The position numbers and the translations under genes are program-made. From positions 37,370,965 to 37,434,964 of the forward strand of contig OY759274.1 of NCBI GenBank assembly GCA_963662155.1: a stretch of 64,000 nt of DNA, read 5' to 3'. Origin of the DNA: Lamellibrachia columna. Its lineage: Eukaryota; Annelida; Polychaeta; Sabellida; Siboglinidae. Under the pieces are notes generated by a model. The model saw only the letters and a list, made by a program, of their open reading frames with translations. It did no database searches and was not told the DNA's origin. Positions 21,534-33,482 of the stretch are shown piece after piece (position 1 is the first letter of the stretch; the number at the start of each line of letters is the position of its first letter).

Positions 21534-22600
21534 ACATGATCATAAACAACACCCAGTCTGGGTTTGTCTATGTCCTTCCATAAGAGATATGCATTTCTAG
21601 CTGCCATGTGCACATTCTTTACATGGTCATTCCAACCAGGTGTGGAAACATTCCTTTTCCCAGGTATTTGCTTTATAATTTTTTCTACCTGATATAGATA
21701 ATGCATTACTGACCTCATCATAAAATGTATCTATGTCAGCAATAGAGCTGTGATTTTGACAGTTGGCTTTAGGACATTTAACTCCAACAGAGAGTATGAT
21801 ATTACACAAACCCTCATAAGTGCATCTCTCATCGTATTCAATCTTGCTGGAGGAAAGTTTATCCCACTATATTCGTGAATTTTATTCATTGATCTTACCT
21901 CACATCCAGGCAACTCACTGAGTGTAACTGTGCATGGCACTGGATAGTGTTCAGACAGAACACATGCATACATAGCGTCAAAAACCAACATACATGCATC
22001 AGTAATGCAGTCTTTTTTATCATAAGTGCATGCAACATCGTCTAGTCAAAACGTTGTGGCCCACGATGAGCTAACATTATAAGGATCACAAGGGAGAATA
22101 TCCTTGTCTAAAATTTCTCCAAACATTGTTTGCTTAGCAAGCTTAGCATTGAAGTCACCCACAACAATAATGCAAATACCGTTGATAATTTCAGTGAAAA
22201 CAATCATTAACTTAATTGTTTTGCTAAACAATAATTAAAGTTATCCCTATGTTTACCAGTTTCAAATGGTAGATCTACATTGACAAGAGAGCACCCTTTC
22301 TTACCGTCACATAGTTTTATACAACATAACCAGTCGTCATCTCACTCAATCATTGATATACTGGCATCTAATGATTTCTTAGCATAGAAAGCCCACTCCA
22401 CCTCATGGTGGACCAGATATGACGCCCCTAGTGACATCCACAGGAGACACACCATAACCATAGAAATCCGGGTGACAACTATTTAAATAAGATGCATTCC
22501 TGCTTCAATAGCATTCCTGTAAGCAGAGTATATCACATTTGCCGAGTAATTCATTAAGATTAATTAATTATGGTTCAAAGCTTTTAAGGCCATTACAGTT
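21534..22600 (-). pseudogene. LINE ORF2, endonuclease part
   Basis: Minus-strand pieces give an APE-type endonuclease: VEWAFYAKKSLDASISMIEW and KKGCSLVNVDLPFE (about 22420-22260), IIVVGDFNAKL (about 22170), YACVLSEHYPV (about 21950; SDH box read as SEH). From 21721 follows PGWNDHVKNVHMAARNAYLLW, leading into the linker cut by the pogo element. ORF order and strand match the reverse transcriptase at 13985-15480. Stops and shifts are frequent. Confidence 0.75.
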
Positions 22601-22753
22601 ATAATTAGCCAGGTGGACATCCATATTTTATTATTAGTGATCGAAGACTTTCCTGATGTACATACCAGCAGGCCATCTTTGGGGGTCGTAGAAGTTAGAA
22701 ATCCTATCACACATTGCTTCCACCTTAAAGGAAGCGTAGGTGTCATATTTAGG

Positions 22754-23203
22754 TTACAGTTGTGTGCATTTTGTTGTTATATTATGAGTTCTCTCAATGT
22801 AATGTTCAACCTCACCTTGCGAGGTACACGGATTTAGCCTTGATACGAGCATTGTCAGGTATCGACCAGTGCCAATCACCATGCTGTGTTTACGAGCTGA
22901 GCGGTTTTTGTTCACCACACGAGTGAAGCCTTTGTTGGCAGTTGTTGACGAGGCATCAAGACGAGAACCACCGATCTTGGTCCCTTTAGCAACACTTTTC
23001 AATGACGCATTCTCCGTTTTTCGTACAGACAGTGGCTTGGGCAATATTTCCTTCTTCTTTCTCTGTGGAGATGCCAAATTTATGGCTTTGTCAGTCGGCA
23101 TTGGCGGCAAGTTGTCCACCAAATACACCGGTTTTGTCACACTAGTGCCGCGATTGACCCAAGCAGACTGTGAGTCAAGGCGATTGCCATTGGCATCGGT
23201 CAA
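22754..23203 (-). pseudogene. LINE ORF1 remnant
   Basis: A 149-codon minus-strand frame rich in Lys, Arg and Ser ends near VIGTGRYLTMLVSRLNPCTS, which fits the start of the esterase/RRM-like segment of CR1-group ORF1 proteins (VGTG…LFVSRLDP). It sits just 5' of the endonuclease of the same element and upstream (5') is a 31-bp array. Likely the nucleic-acid-binding ORF1, truncated. Confidence 0.55.
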
Positions 23204-23276
23204 CGTTACCAGCCTCGTCGCTGGTCATTCTGTTGTCATCGTCACACAAGATCCTTAGATACTTTCAAAGAAAGAG

Positions 23277-23588
23277 CGTCGTCGAATAGCCTCACTGGAC
23301 ATTAATACGTCGTCGAATAGCCTCACTGGACATTAATACGTCGTCGAATAGCCTCACTGGACATTAATACGTCGTCGAATAGCCTCACTGGACATTAATA
23401 CGTCGTCGAATAGCCTCACTGGACATTAATACGTCGTCGAATAGCCTCACTGGACATTAATACGTCGTCGAATAGCCTCACTGGACATTAATACGTCGTC
23501 GAATAGCCTCACTGGACATTAATACGTCGTCAAATAGCCTCACTGGACATTAACACGTCGTTGAATAGCTTCACTGGACATTAATACG
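23277..23588. repeat. 31-bp minisatellite, 10 copies
   Basis: CGTCGTCGAATAGCCTCACT plus GGACATTAATA repeats ten times; only the last two units carry changes. It lies at the 5' end of the LINE ORF1 and probably derives from its 5' sequence. Confidence 0.95.
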
Positions 23589-23934
23589 CAAATCATTAAA
23601 TGTATACAAATCACGGCGCCGTTCGATTATTTTCATGTAATGATTATTGTGAACAGTTGCATACATCTTCGTCTGTTAAATGAAGTTAACTATCCTACAG
23701 AGTGCACCGAGGTGTCAAACATGTCGCAATAGTGCTGGCACCTAGCGTCCAGTGTGTATGGTTAAACGTCTAAGTAGTTTCCAGAACTGACTTATATGAT
23801 AGCATCTTAAAATAGTTTGCTTTAGTTAAAACTTGTAGTACATGTGATACTTATGATTATAGTAGTTTAGTAATGTTATTATTGACGAAATAGTGCTGTT
23901 AGAAAATGCTACAACATATCGTCGCAGCAAGTAC

Positions 23935-24660
23935 AGTGTTTACAAGCGCTGGTAACTGCGTCAGCATTGCACTGTCGCTACCTCTACCACGCAACGCTAC
24001 CCAGTATAGTGTTTACATGCGCTGGTAAATGCGTCAGCATTGCACTGTCGCTACCTCTACCACGCAACGCTACCCAGTATAGTGTTTACATGCGTTGGTA
24101 ACTGCGTCAGCATTGCACTGTCGCTACCTCTACCACGCAACGCTACCCAGTATAGTGTTTACATGCGCTGGTGACTGCGTCAGCATTGCACTGTCGCAAC
24201 CTCTACCACGCAACGCTACCCTGTATAGTGTTTACATGCGCTGGTGACTGCGTCAGCATTGCACTGTCGCTACCTCTACCACGCAACGCTACCCAGTATA
24301 GTGTTTACATGCGCTGGTAACTGCGTCAGCATTGCACTGTCGCTACCTCTACCACGCAACGCTACCCTGTATAGTGTTTACATGCGCTGGTAACTGCGTC
24401 AGCATTGCACTGTCGCTACCTCTACCACGCAACGCTACGCTGTATAGTGTTTACATGCGCTGGTAACTGCGTCAGCATTGCACTGTCGCTACCTCTACCA
24501 CGCAACGCTACCCAGTATAGTGTTTACATGCGCTGGTAACTGCGTCAGCATTGCACTGTCGCTACCTCTACCACGCAACGCTACGCTGTATAGTGTTTAC
24601 ATGCGCTGGTAACTGCGTCAGCATTGCACTGTCGCTACCTATACCACGCAACGCTACCTA
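23935..24660. repeat. 73-bp minisatellite, 10 copies
   Basis: AGTGTTTACATGCGCTGGTA plus 53 bases (ACTGCGTCAGCATTGCAC…CCACGCAACGCTACCC) repeats ten times, with variants at TGGTAA/TGGTGA and CCCAG/CCCTG/CGCTG. GC content is higher than surroundings. No coding frame. Confidence 0.95.
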
Positions 24661-26644
24661 AACAGAGTGTACAACGTAATAAAAAGTAGACCTAATATTT
24701 TTCTGACATTTTAAAAACGAACGGAATTCAAACACAAAGTTGCTTCTACAGAAAGTAACAATAATTCACAATATTTTATTAATGAAATAAACATGTCGAT
24801 TGTTATTACAGACCTGTAGACGCTGCCTGTTCAAACAAGTACGTCAAATCACACATGACACAAATCCAAACAAAGTAAACATTTCAATGTTATAAGTTGT
24901 AACTGTTAATGGTGATAAAAAAGTATTTTGGTTTTTCTAATTTAGAAGTGGATTCTATCGCTGATCATTTGATAAAATAAGTGTTTCTTCAGAAATTGCC
25001 ACTTGTCTTGATTTCCTATATTTCCAACAGAAGTCAAGGCTGAAAAGGGTGCGTGTTTAGAAGTGACGCAGGTGTTGGGCGGTGTGATGTGTAATGCTCC
25101 TCTACAAATGGACGTGGCCATGAAGTCTAGGTTTATTTTAAAAATCGCATGCAAGGCCGAGGACAACTGTCTTTTTTAATAAGTACCCACATTATGTTCA
25201 GTAATAGGGACGGACAATTATGTTAATAGTTGTGCCTTTGAACGTTTCCTTGCTTCCTTTGTGATGTATCTACGTTGGGTTTACAATTTCAGAAGCGTAT
25301 TGTGCAGAATTATTGCGTTATGGGGTGTTGCATATTGACAAGTATATCCAGTAATGTTCAATGCTTAATAATGTGATATCTCAGACAACCGACGGACTAA
25401 AGTAGCATGCAGACGACATGTGTAATTGCCGGAAGGCACTAATTGTTAGTTACTGCAGACTACACTGTCACTACAGCTAATCACACGTATTTTTACTCTA
25501 TCCTCTTGCGCCAAAGACGTCACACAGGGCAGAAACATGTAACCACAAGTAACGACTCGCGTTTAACTATCCATCCACTTAGGGCGTGGAAAGGTCGACA
25601 CATGTCTGTCACACCCATAAACACTCGAAAGGTTCGGGCACGGAAGTAAAGTCGCCGGGCAGTCAGACTATACACCCATCCTTGGTGGTTCCCCATCACT
25701 CGGTACATTATGTTATCTTATTAATATGTATAATGATTTTATCTTGTCGTTACCAGAATGTGATATAAGTCATTCATTATGTCAGCTATTTGTACACCAA
25801 GCTGACCTTCTGCGCTATCTCTGCGAGCCTTGTGTGATGTCCTCAGTGTTCTGCTACGCCTCCAGACCAATATCCATACCAAGGTAGCCTAGATTACCCA
25901 AGCTCCGGGGTGTGACGCCAACGTTTGTCGCACACACTAAACCTTGAGATCAGAGAGTATGTTCCATTGTGACGAAATCCGGATGTAAACCCAGAATCTG
26001 GGTATACGCACGGGAACTTTCATTCTAACTCATTATTTATAAGTACAATTGTATCAGCGTATACAAGCATACCTCACAATTCTAAACTTGACTTATAGTG
26101 AAACAACATACACAATAAAATTAAGCGGAATTATTATTGGACACTGGGTTCGTTCCTTATCATACTTCCACCGGCTTTCGCGTGTCGATGCCACTGTCGA
26201 GGAGTGAAAGCTCGCCTCATCTGGCACGAACCGACCTGCGACCAACGGCATATATTGACTGCGCGTCAACCGAATATCCAGCAAACGGAAACAATTGAAC
26301 AAACGAAACTTAATCAACTTAACTGAAATATACACGCGCCAACATGAATCAATCAGTGATGCTACCTGACTGTAACGAACAAGCGATGTCTCTGACGCCA
26401 GACTCTGTTCTCGGCGTGTTCACGAAGGCGAGCGAGAGTCGGATAGTGATAAGTGCGATCGATTTCATTAATTGACGCGAGAACATGCGCGGCCACTTTT
26501 ACACATTACAAACAAAGACAAGTAAAAAAAACCTAAACACTTTACTATCGACAAAAATCAACAGCAATATCGGTTGCCTCGATCTTCCAACGCATGTTCC
26601 GCAGGCTACCCCCAGATGTGAACCGCCATGATTACATGTGGGTG

Positions 26645-26754
26645 TTAGCATTCCTGGATGCTTCGCGAACAAAACTGCTCTTTAGATCGAATATGGCAAA
26701 CGGCGACTCCTTTAAGTAGATGACATTCGCCGATGAGCATATGATGTACAACAC
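26645..26754 (-). CDS. Possible downstream exon of the M6 gene
   Basis: A strong acceptor (TCTCTGCTTTGTTCCAG) opens a frame that joins the preceding M6 exon in phase (G|GT) and continues 35 residues to TAA. It contains VCHIRSKEQFC, which resembles the VC…FC cysteine pattern of the second extracellular loop in M6/PLP proteins. It ends before any fourth membrane segment, so either it is not used, the gene is truncated, or this is chance. Confidence 0.25.
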
Positions 26755-27413
26755 CTGGAACAAAGCAGAGAAAGGACATGCAATCTTCGGTGTGTAATAA
26801 AGTTGGATGTGTTCGTAAACAACCTACTTGCCAAACATCAGTATGACGAAATTAAGATGGTGCGTAATTTTAAACACTGTCCAATCAATTTTATTCCGAG
26901 CGTTTATAATGGAACCGCAACAAACAATGTAACATCGGATCACTGTGTAACATCGGATATGACCCAGATTGCTGTTCATATGCATGTTATTGTGTTATTG
27001 TATCGCGGCACGTAAAATGTAAAAGTGGTTTGTCGCATATGTCCAAAAGGAGCTCTCCGGGCAAACAGGGATGCGTTGGTTGGATTTCGCGAGATTGGCG
27101 CAGCTAACTCTCTATAATATTCGGGAAATTCGCTCTTCGGACATGTTTTGAACTGGCGATCTGTTAATTGCATGCCATTTGATAAACGCGGGCCGTATCC
27201 TGTAATACCAACACACTGCAAATTCTATAAATTCAAGATAGGCCAGCACATTTATGATAACACCCGATAAACACCTACCAAACTTATAACGACTAATGTC
27301 GACCCCACAAGTGAAATCACGTAGGACGTCAATATAGGTAGACTCTGGAAAGAAACAGGAATACGCGTTCATATAAATACAGCGTTACGTATTTTATATT
27401 GTTAGTATAAGCG

Positions 27414-27450
27414 CGTGCGTGCGTGCGAGCATGCGTGCGTGCGTGCGTAT
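27414..27450. repeat. (GCGT)n microsatellite
   Basis: GCGTGCGTGCGAGCATGCGT-type tetranucleotide run with two interruptions. Confidence 0.9.
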
Positions 27451-28825
27451 TAATTATGCTATCAAAGTTTTGTGTTTCTAATGCCGGTTTCTAATCACGT
27501 CACGTTTATTTCGAAATCAAGTTGTAAACTCTAGGAATACGTCCTATTCCGACCGATGCGCCTATTCTAGGTAATTCTTGGGACCGTGGTAGCCACGTCG
27601 TAAGGCGTTGTGTAACCTAAGCCCCGTGGCATGTTTGAAGGTGCCTCTATATTACCGTTTTACAATTACTCACCCTTGTACATTTTGGGTTACTCTGCCG
27701 AATTGTGCGATATATATATTTGTGAGTACGAGTACCTCATGTGGGTGTTACGTAGTCGAAATCGATAAATACCTCTTGGTAAAATATATCTAGCGCGACT
27801 CCACATACCGGGCTGTCTTTGTCAGACAAACCTGAAAAGTTAAATAATAGTAAATAACAAAAGAAGATCAAATAATTAATATGTTTTGTTTCACCTGTAT
27901 ATTATACACAAGTAGACTGATGACATAAAGTTAGTTAAGCGAATAACGTAAGTAGGTCATGCTGATACATCGTCGTCTGATACATGACAGTTTTCTTAGA
28001 ACACGCAGCAAGGTTGATTATATCCCACTAGAAACATGTGTTTAACATATTCCCGGAGCGCAATATTTTTTACACAATGACTAAAACCTTGCTTTGTAAC
28101 AACGTAATCAAGGAAGAAACTGGACCACGTGAAATTCAATAAACATTTTCTTTTTATATTGGGAACATAAACTTTCTCACATGCTCTCTCGTGAAAGGCT
28201 ACATTTGTAGCGAGGCTGACCAGTATTTGAAACATCTACGAAAATGTCTAGACAGTATTTGCACACTTTGATCTTGATCTTTGATCCGAAGGTACAGGCT
28301 TACATTTGTTAAAGAAATAGATATCAAAATACAGTAATTGTTACACAAGAATAACATGGTTAAATTATACTGGGTGAGTTTACATATTGTACGTTTGCAT
28401 TGAGGAAATACATCTTTATTAGGTTTCATCCATTCTCATATGGCAGTGCAACACCAAGTCTGCGATGATTATTATTTGTGAAAATTCCAAGCAATATAAT
28501 GCGAACTTCTTAATATAGAAACGCCATGCTATTTTAAGATGAACTTAGTTTTGGTCAACACAATATTTGGCCAGGTTCGATTGAGCATTTTAACGTTGAT
28601 GTTTCAGAAGTTTTTATTTCGTCCACTTTTTGTCCTGAAAGGTTTCCACTCTTATGACCGTGGGTGAGATGAAATACGAAATCCCACTGTCAATCAATTG
28701 TATGCAAATTCCTTTGGATGATTTACCAAAATTGCATTGGATTAGATATTAGATGACGCTCGTCGTTTCTCGCTCTATTACCACGTGACACGCCGCGATA
28801 TTTTCGCTTTTTTCTTGCTGTACGG

Positions 28826-28893
28826 GGTGACGTAGTAGTGTAATGGTTCGCACATCCGTTTTACATGCCAGAGTTCTGGGTTCAAGAGGTTTA
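28826..28893 (+). mobile_element. tRNA-Val(TAC)-like SINE head
   Basis: An A box (GTAGTGTAATGGTT), an anticodon region with TAC in a GTTTTACATG context, and a B box (CTGGGTTCAAG) occur with tRNA spacing. The 3' acceptor strand is absent, so this is a tRNA-derived SINE remnant rather than a gene. A partial relative (GGTGGAGTGGTTAGCACATCC) is at 44675-44695. Confidence 0.5.
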
Positions 28894-29132
28894 AAATCTC
28901 GCTCTCAACAATCAACTCGTGACTCGGATGTTCATTAAATGGGACGTAAAAGAACTACCGAGGACGCCATGCACCCTGGCATTGACCATCCTCAGTACAT
29001 GCATATAAAAGTTGATCTTGTTCAGAAACAGACTGACTTGTAGACCGAGATCTCGTAACAACATCAGATTATAGTAACCGCAGTCAGTTACTAGAACGTT
29101 GCCAAGTGCTGGAAACAACTAGAACTACTCAC

Positions 29133-29271
29133 CGTAATGCACGAGGTTGATGCAGTCGACATGTTTGACGTTGTACAGGACAGACAACATGACGAGGAGC
29201 ACGATGGGAACGGTGACGACGAAACACACCATCATCCACGCCGACAGGAACAACAACATGGCGCCTACAAT
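29133..29271 (-). CDS. M6 exon with TM3 and CINLVHYG
   Basis: Acceptor TTTGCTCTCTGTTAG|ATTG, donor TACG|GTGAGT. Encodes IVGAMLLFLSAWMMV through a long hydrophobic helix to VKHVDCINLVHYG. A CR1 tail fragment lies 25 bases beyond the acceptor, inside the intron. Confidence 0.7.
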
Positions 29272-31772
29272 CTAACAGAGAGCAAACCGTTCAATACAAG
29301 ATTTAACAAAGTTACGATGCAGATGACAAGTGGACAAGGAAGTCATTGGCTTATCGAGAGTTCAGGCATTGCTCATCACCTAGATCCGGGTCTATGTGTA
29401 ACCCGCCAGTTTTGTTTTAAAACATATTTATACTGCTATCATTTACACAATATGTTGATAACTTTCCATTCTTTAATCGTTTTATGTGAAAATGAGTAGG
29501 CCTACGTTCTGATGAATAAATTAATTAAATTATTTATATCTTTTTTCAATGGACTTTTAGTTTGTACGCACAGTGATTAGTTTAAGCTAGAAACTGGCGA
29601 ATCAAAGAACTGTTATTATTATTATTATTATTATTAGTTTACCCATTCTAAATTGTATCTTCATCAAAGTCACGTGTCGTTAAATTCGTTACCTGCGTCT
29701 TCATATTTGCGTTAGCTCACAACTCCAAAGCGATCTTATAACTTCTTAAGAAGTAACTACATACCTATTTCGAACTTGACGGTGACTCGTGTACTTTTAA
29801 AAACAGTGCAGACTTAATGAAATATTATTAATATATCTTTTATAATAGATAGAACGTTTTGGTCCAGCCACTGAGTATTGTAACCGGATAACTACAAATG
29901 TTCTTGCCTTGTACTAACATGATATTGTTAGTTAGTTAGTTCCTATTTCCGCATCAACATAAATTTATGTTTAAGGTACTGATACAAACCGACCCCCTTC
30001 GAGAGTTCAAATATAAATATATACCATTTATTAATATAATATTTCATACCCATGAATGTTGAAGATAGTTTCACTCCAGAATGCAAAGCGTGCATTTATT
30101 TGATGAGAAGCAAAAATCACCGGTGTGCAATGATTTGAAATGCAGGCACATTTTCAGGGCAAATTGTCCTCATGGGCTTGATGGACATAGACAATACCGA
30201 TAATGCGAAGATGCATCTGAGTATAATGCCAACGGTTGCATATTTAATAGTGTATGTAACTGTTTGATTCTCCTCCTTTTTATCTTTTTTCAAAACGTAC
30301 GAATTAATCAATGGAAACAGTCATAATCAGCAGCAACTGTATATTTTGAAACGTTCGTAAAATCATGATAGAAATGCTACGTCAGCTTCGCTAATTAACA
30401 ATACAATTGAAATGACATTGGTTACACCGCCAGCTGTGCATCATCAAAAGACCATATATTAGTAGTGTTTGTTTCACTTACGACACCGTTAAATATCCTG
30501 GCGTATCGATTTTTCCTCGTCGAGCAGAATATGTACGAAGACATCGGCTTTGATGACACCGTTGATAGAATCAAGAACCCAGTGACGGCAGACAACATGC
30601 CCGCCATCACTGATATACACACCACGTCCATGTAGTCTAGTCTGAAAGCAACATGTCTTCGTGCATATTCGATCACCTGCGGTTAATATAGATAGTAATT
30701 TAGAAGCGATCGGTCTTAAAATAAGTTACCATCTCTTCTCGTCAAGAACAATCACGTCATCTTGAGACACACGACTTGTTTTGAAAAAAAAACGTTATAG
30801 CTTGATTCAAACAAATAGTTATTCATTCCAGCTACTAAATATAAAGAACTATTCATTCAATCGTGGTATTCCTTTATCACAAATGTATTTTTATATTGAA
30901 GTATTATCGTTTACCATGTTTCATCATGTTTGTTTTACATTGACCCAATAGTTTTACAGCGTCACACGAAAACAGTGTAGATAAAAAAGCAATACACTCA
31001 GTGATCAATAAAGTCAACCAAGAGGCATCCCACAGAACCATAGCAGCTTCAGTGTATACGTGAATCCACAGAATCTTACCCTGGTAACCAAAAGAAATTC
31101 AGACCTGAGCGGGTAGCGTTTATCTCAAAATGTCTGGTTCTTGTTACGGGGAAGTCCGGAGAATACTACTGCATTTGAGAGGTGCCAAATTAATTGATTA
31201 TAAGGAATTATGCAGAATGTCAGAGAGGGCACACACCACTCGTGTAATACGTTTCTGCTTTTTTAAATAATGACCTCAAATGCCATTTTATGCAATCCGT
31301 AGAAACAGTTTGCACATCCCTCGTGCAATACGGAATTGAATTTATTTTTGAAAAATTTAGATCTCAAGGATGCTATTTTATGCAACATGTTGATGGGTCT
31401 TGCCAATTATTTGTGACTGAAAACAATGAGAAGAATATTTTAAAAAGGATACTATTTGCAAAAGGAATGATAAGCTATGACAAAACTGGCGAACAAAGGA
31501 TATATACAAAGCAGGAGACGTGGCACCTGTCCGTTTGGTATTAAACTGAGTGGACATGAACAGGTCAACCTCCCTGACAGATGGGGGTCAACGATGAATG
31601 TGTTTAACGTACAGGTGTTTCCACTCGAGCAGCGTGCGTGTCCTGTCGACGGCGATAATGAGAGAGACGCCGGCTGCACAGACGGCCATCACGTGCAAAA
31701 CCCAGGCGGAGAGAGACGCATAAGGCACGCTCTGCAGACAGCGACAGCGGCAACATCTCTCCAGGCACTCGC
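29133..31772 (-). CDS. Proteolipid protein M6/PLP family, three exons
   Basis: Tetraspan membrane glycoprotein family (PLP/DM20, GPM6A/B, insect M6), found in neuronal and glial plasma membranes. Exons: 31772..31613, 30641..30482, 29271..29133. Intron phases join: 31613 ends phase 2 (CT|GTACGT) into A|CTA; 30482 ends phase 0 (GTC|GTAAGT) into ATT. Exon 1 gives ECLERCC then VPYASLSAW, the family's N-terminal Cys cluster and first membrane segment. Exon 2 gives the second segment (VVCISVMAGMLSAVTGFLIL) and a basic loop STRKNRYARIF. Exon 3 gives the third segment and CINLVHYG, matching the family's CIDLxQFG. The first exon starts in phase 1, as in PLP genes where exon 1 supplies only ATG plus one base; that exon and TM4 were not located. 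A partial gene model; pseudogene not excluded. Confidence 0.7.
29296..29480 (-). mobile_element. CR1-like LINE 3' tip
   Basis: Carries the family 3' UTR word GACAAGTGGACAAGGAAGTC, then ATTGGCTTATCGAGAGT and an AAGATTTAACAAAG tail. Same family as 851-1330 and 46972-51340; strongly 5' truncated. It sits directly upstream of the M6 TM3 exon's acceptor. Confidence 0.65.
30482..30641 (-). CDS. M6 exon with TM2
   Basis: Acceptor TTGCTTTCAG|ACTAG, donor GGTGTC|GTAAGT. Encodes LDYMDVV, a 20-residue hydrophobic helix and the cytoplasmic basic loop ending RYARIFNGV. Confidence 0.7.
31613..31772 (-). CDS. M6 exon with Cys cluster and TM1
   Basis: Acceptor GACGTTGCAG|GCGAG. Encodes ECLERCCRCRCLQSVPYASL, then a hydrophobic helix to SLIIAVDRTRTLLEW. 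The cysteines before the helix are the palmitoylation-type cluster of the family. Donor CCT|GTACGT. Confidence 0.7.
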
Positions 31773-33416
31773 CTGCAACGTCAACGCTGTTAACGTTAGG
31801 TCAATAGGAAACAATTTAATTACGTCTTCATCTGAAGACTTATCTTTTTATTCGTATATACCCTCCCTAGCGCCCTAGTGTATTCATTCATCTGTTGACA
31901 ACTTTCGTATTGCATACCGATTTCCACACTGACAAACCCTTTTTATAACGCGCCCCAGATTTGGTTTCCGGGGGCGGCGGCGGCAGGAACAGCAGCAGAA
32001 GTAATTTTATTAACACTAATTATTATTATAATAACAGTAATAATAATAATAACTAGCAATTATGAAGCTTCGTCTACGAAGCCAACCGGTTCACAGACAC
32101 GTACAATTAAAAAATACGTAACATTAAACTTATATTAACGTACATTTGCACACGCACTAGTAACTAAGGTTAAATGACTAAGAAAAGAATGAACGTATTT
32201 AAAAACACTAGACAGACGCAATTTTAGCTGTAACAACCTTGTAATAACCATCTGAAAGCATATACAGTACCTTGATTAATTTCCAAAAAGGGAAAACTGA
32301 GCGAGAAATCCATGTGACAAATCACCATGACTGTGACATATTAATACATGTACAAACGCAATCAAAAATATTCAATGTGTGGGTTGTCACGCGTAGTTGA
32401 ATTTGGAGGCAATCACCGCACACAATAGAACGAACAAAATTAGTGGCCAAAGCAGCGAAACAACTTAATCCATTAGGACCATATCAAATTATACCCCACA
32501 GGACATGAATGGAAGATGCTGAATTACAACTGGGGATACGATATCACACGCCAGCCAGTCACCGGTATGATGGACCGACTTGACGCACTCCAAGCGACAT
32601 GGTGATCTTCATAGTAGTGTTATATTCCCAACCCAGATCGGGTTGCAAAATAAATCACGATTGTCTCCAGGCTACCAGCAGCTGGTAACATTACCGTATC
32701 TGAAGGCCTATATTACTACGATAATACAATGTAAATGTGTGCTCCCATTGAAGCAAGGTGGCGAAAATGTGAAGCCATTAGCTAACTAAACGCGACAAGG
32801 TCATGTTGGACGGGGAGACGCTAACCATGCGATGGATACGGGATGCATCACGTAGGCGACATTTGAAACAACTATTATACAGTCGTATTCGCTGTATCTA
32901 TGTCTGCCCAGCTTCGCGCCTAACTAGACAGGTTGGGCCGGTGGAAAACGGCGTAACATGCAACGTCACATCATTGCTAGGTTCGCACATGTTGGGCAGA
33001 ATACATTAAATGAGTGACTTTCGTGAATATGCCAGTATATTACGATTATCCTATGTTAGCTCGGTCTTCGTCATCATTGGGTGCCACGCCTGCTACCTGT
33101 GTAGGAGATTATGACCCTCCATTTCACACGACCACAGGTGTCTTCAAACCGTTTGTTACGTTCTTTTTTTAGCCAGGCTGGTAGACATTCGAGGATTTTA
33201 ATTCTTTGCCGAACTCTCCTTCTAACCCCTCGATCTTTTCCTCAACTTGATGTCCACATTGTATTTTACTTTCCTTTTCTGTCCACGATACTCTAAACAT
33301 TCTGTTCAAGAAACACATCTATGTTGCTTAAAACAAATAATAATAAATTATTATGTTAGGGTAAATTTGAAATCCAAGAGTATAGAGAGGCTAAGCACGG
33401 ACGCGGACACTGGCGG

Positions 33417-33482
33417 ACACACGCAGACACACACGTACGCGGAAACACACGCACACACACACACGTACACACACGCACACAC
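33417..33482. repeat. (CA)n-rich microsatellite
   Basis: Interrupted ACACAC runs with GTACAC and GCAGAC variants. Confidence 0.85.

Larger units (their letters stand above)
24661..28800. other. Intergenic/3' region of the M6 gene, little assignable
   Basis: AT-rich with no convincing coding frame apart from the weak exon candidate at 26645-26754. At 25888-25945 a short sequence (GATTACCC…TTTGTCGCACACA) also occurs near 778-830 and 1548-1610, so it is part of a dispersed repeat. A GCGT run lies at 27414-27450. I see no other RNA gene or element. Confidence 0.5.

Noticed and set aside
22869..23258. Plus-strand 129-aa frame
   Set aside because: Antisense of the LINE ORF1 remnant.
28912..29118. 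Frame right after the M6 TM3 exon (YYNLMLLRDLGLQVSLFL…) as the next M6 exon
   Set aside because: The only acceptor in place would leave a 24-base intron, and the peptide lacks a fourth hydrophobic helix or the family cysteines.
29137..29499. Plus-strand acidic/His-rich 120-aa frame
   Set aside because: It is the antisense of the M6 TM3 exon plus a CR1 fragment; no start context or family resemblance.
31477..31878. Plus-strand 133-aa frame
   Set aside because: Antisense shadow of the M6 TM1 exon.
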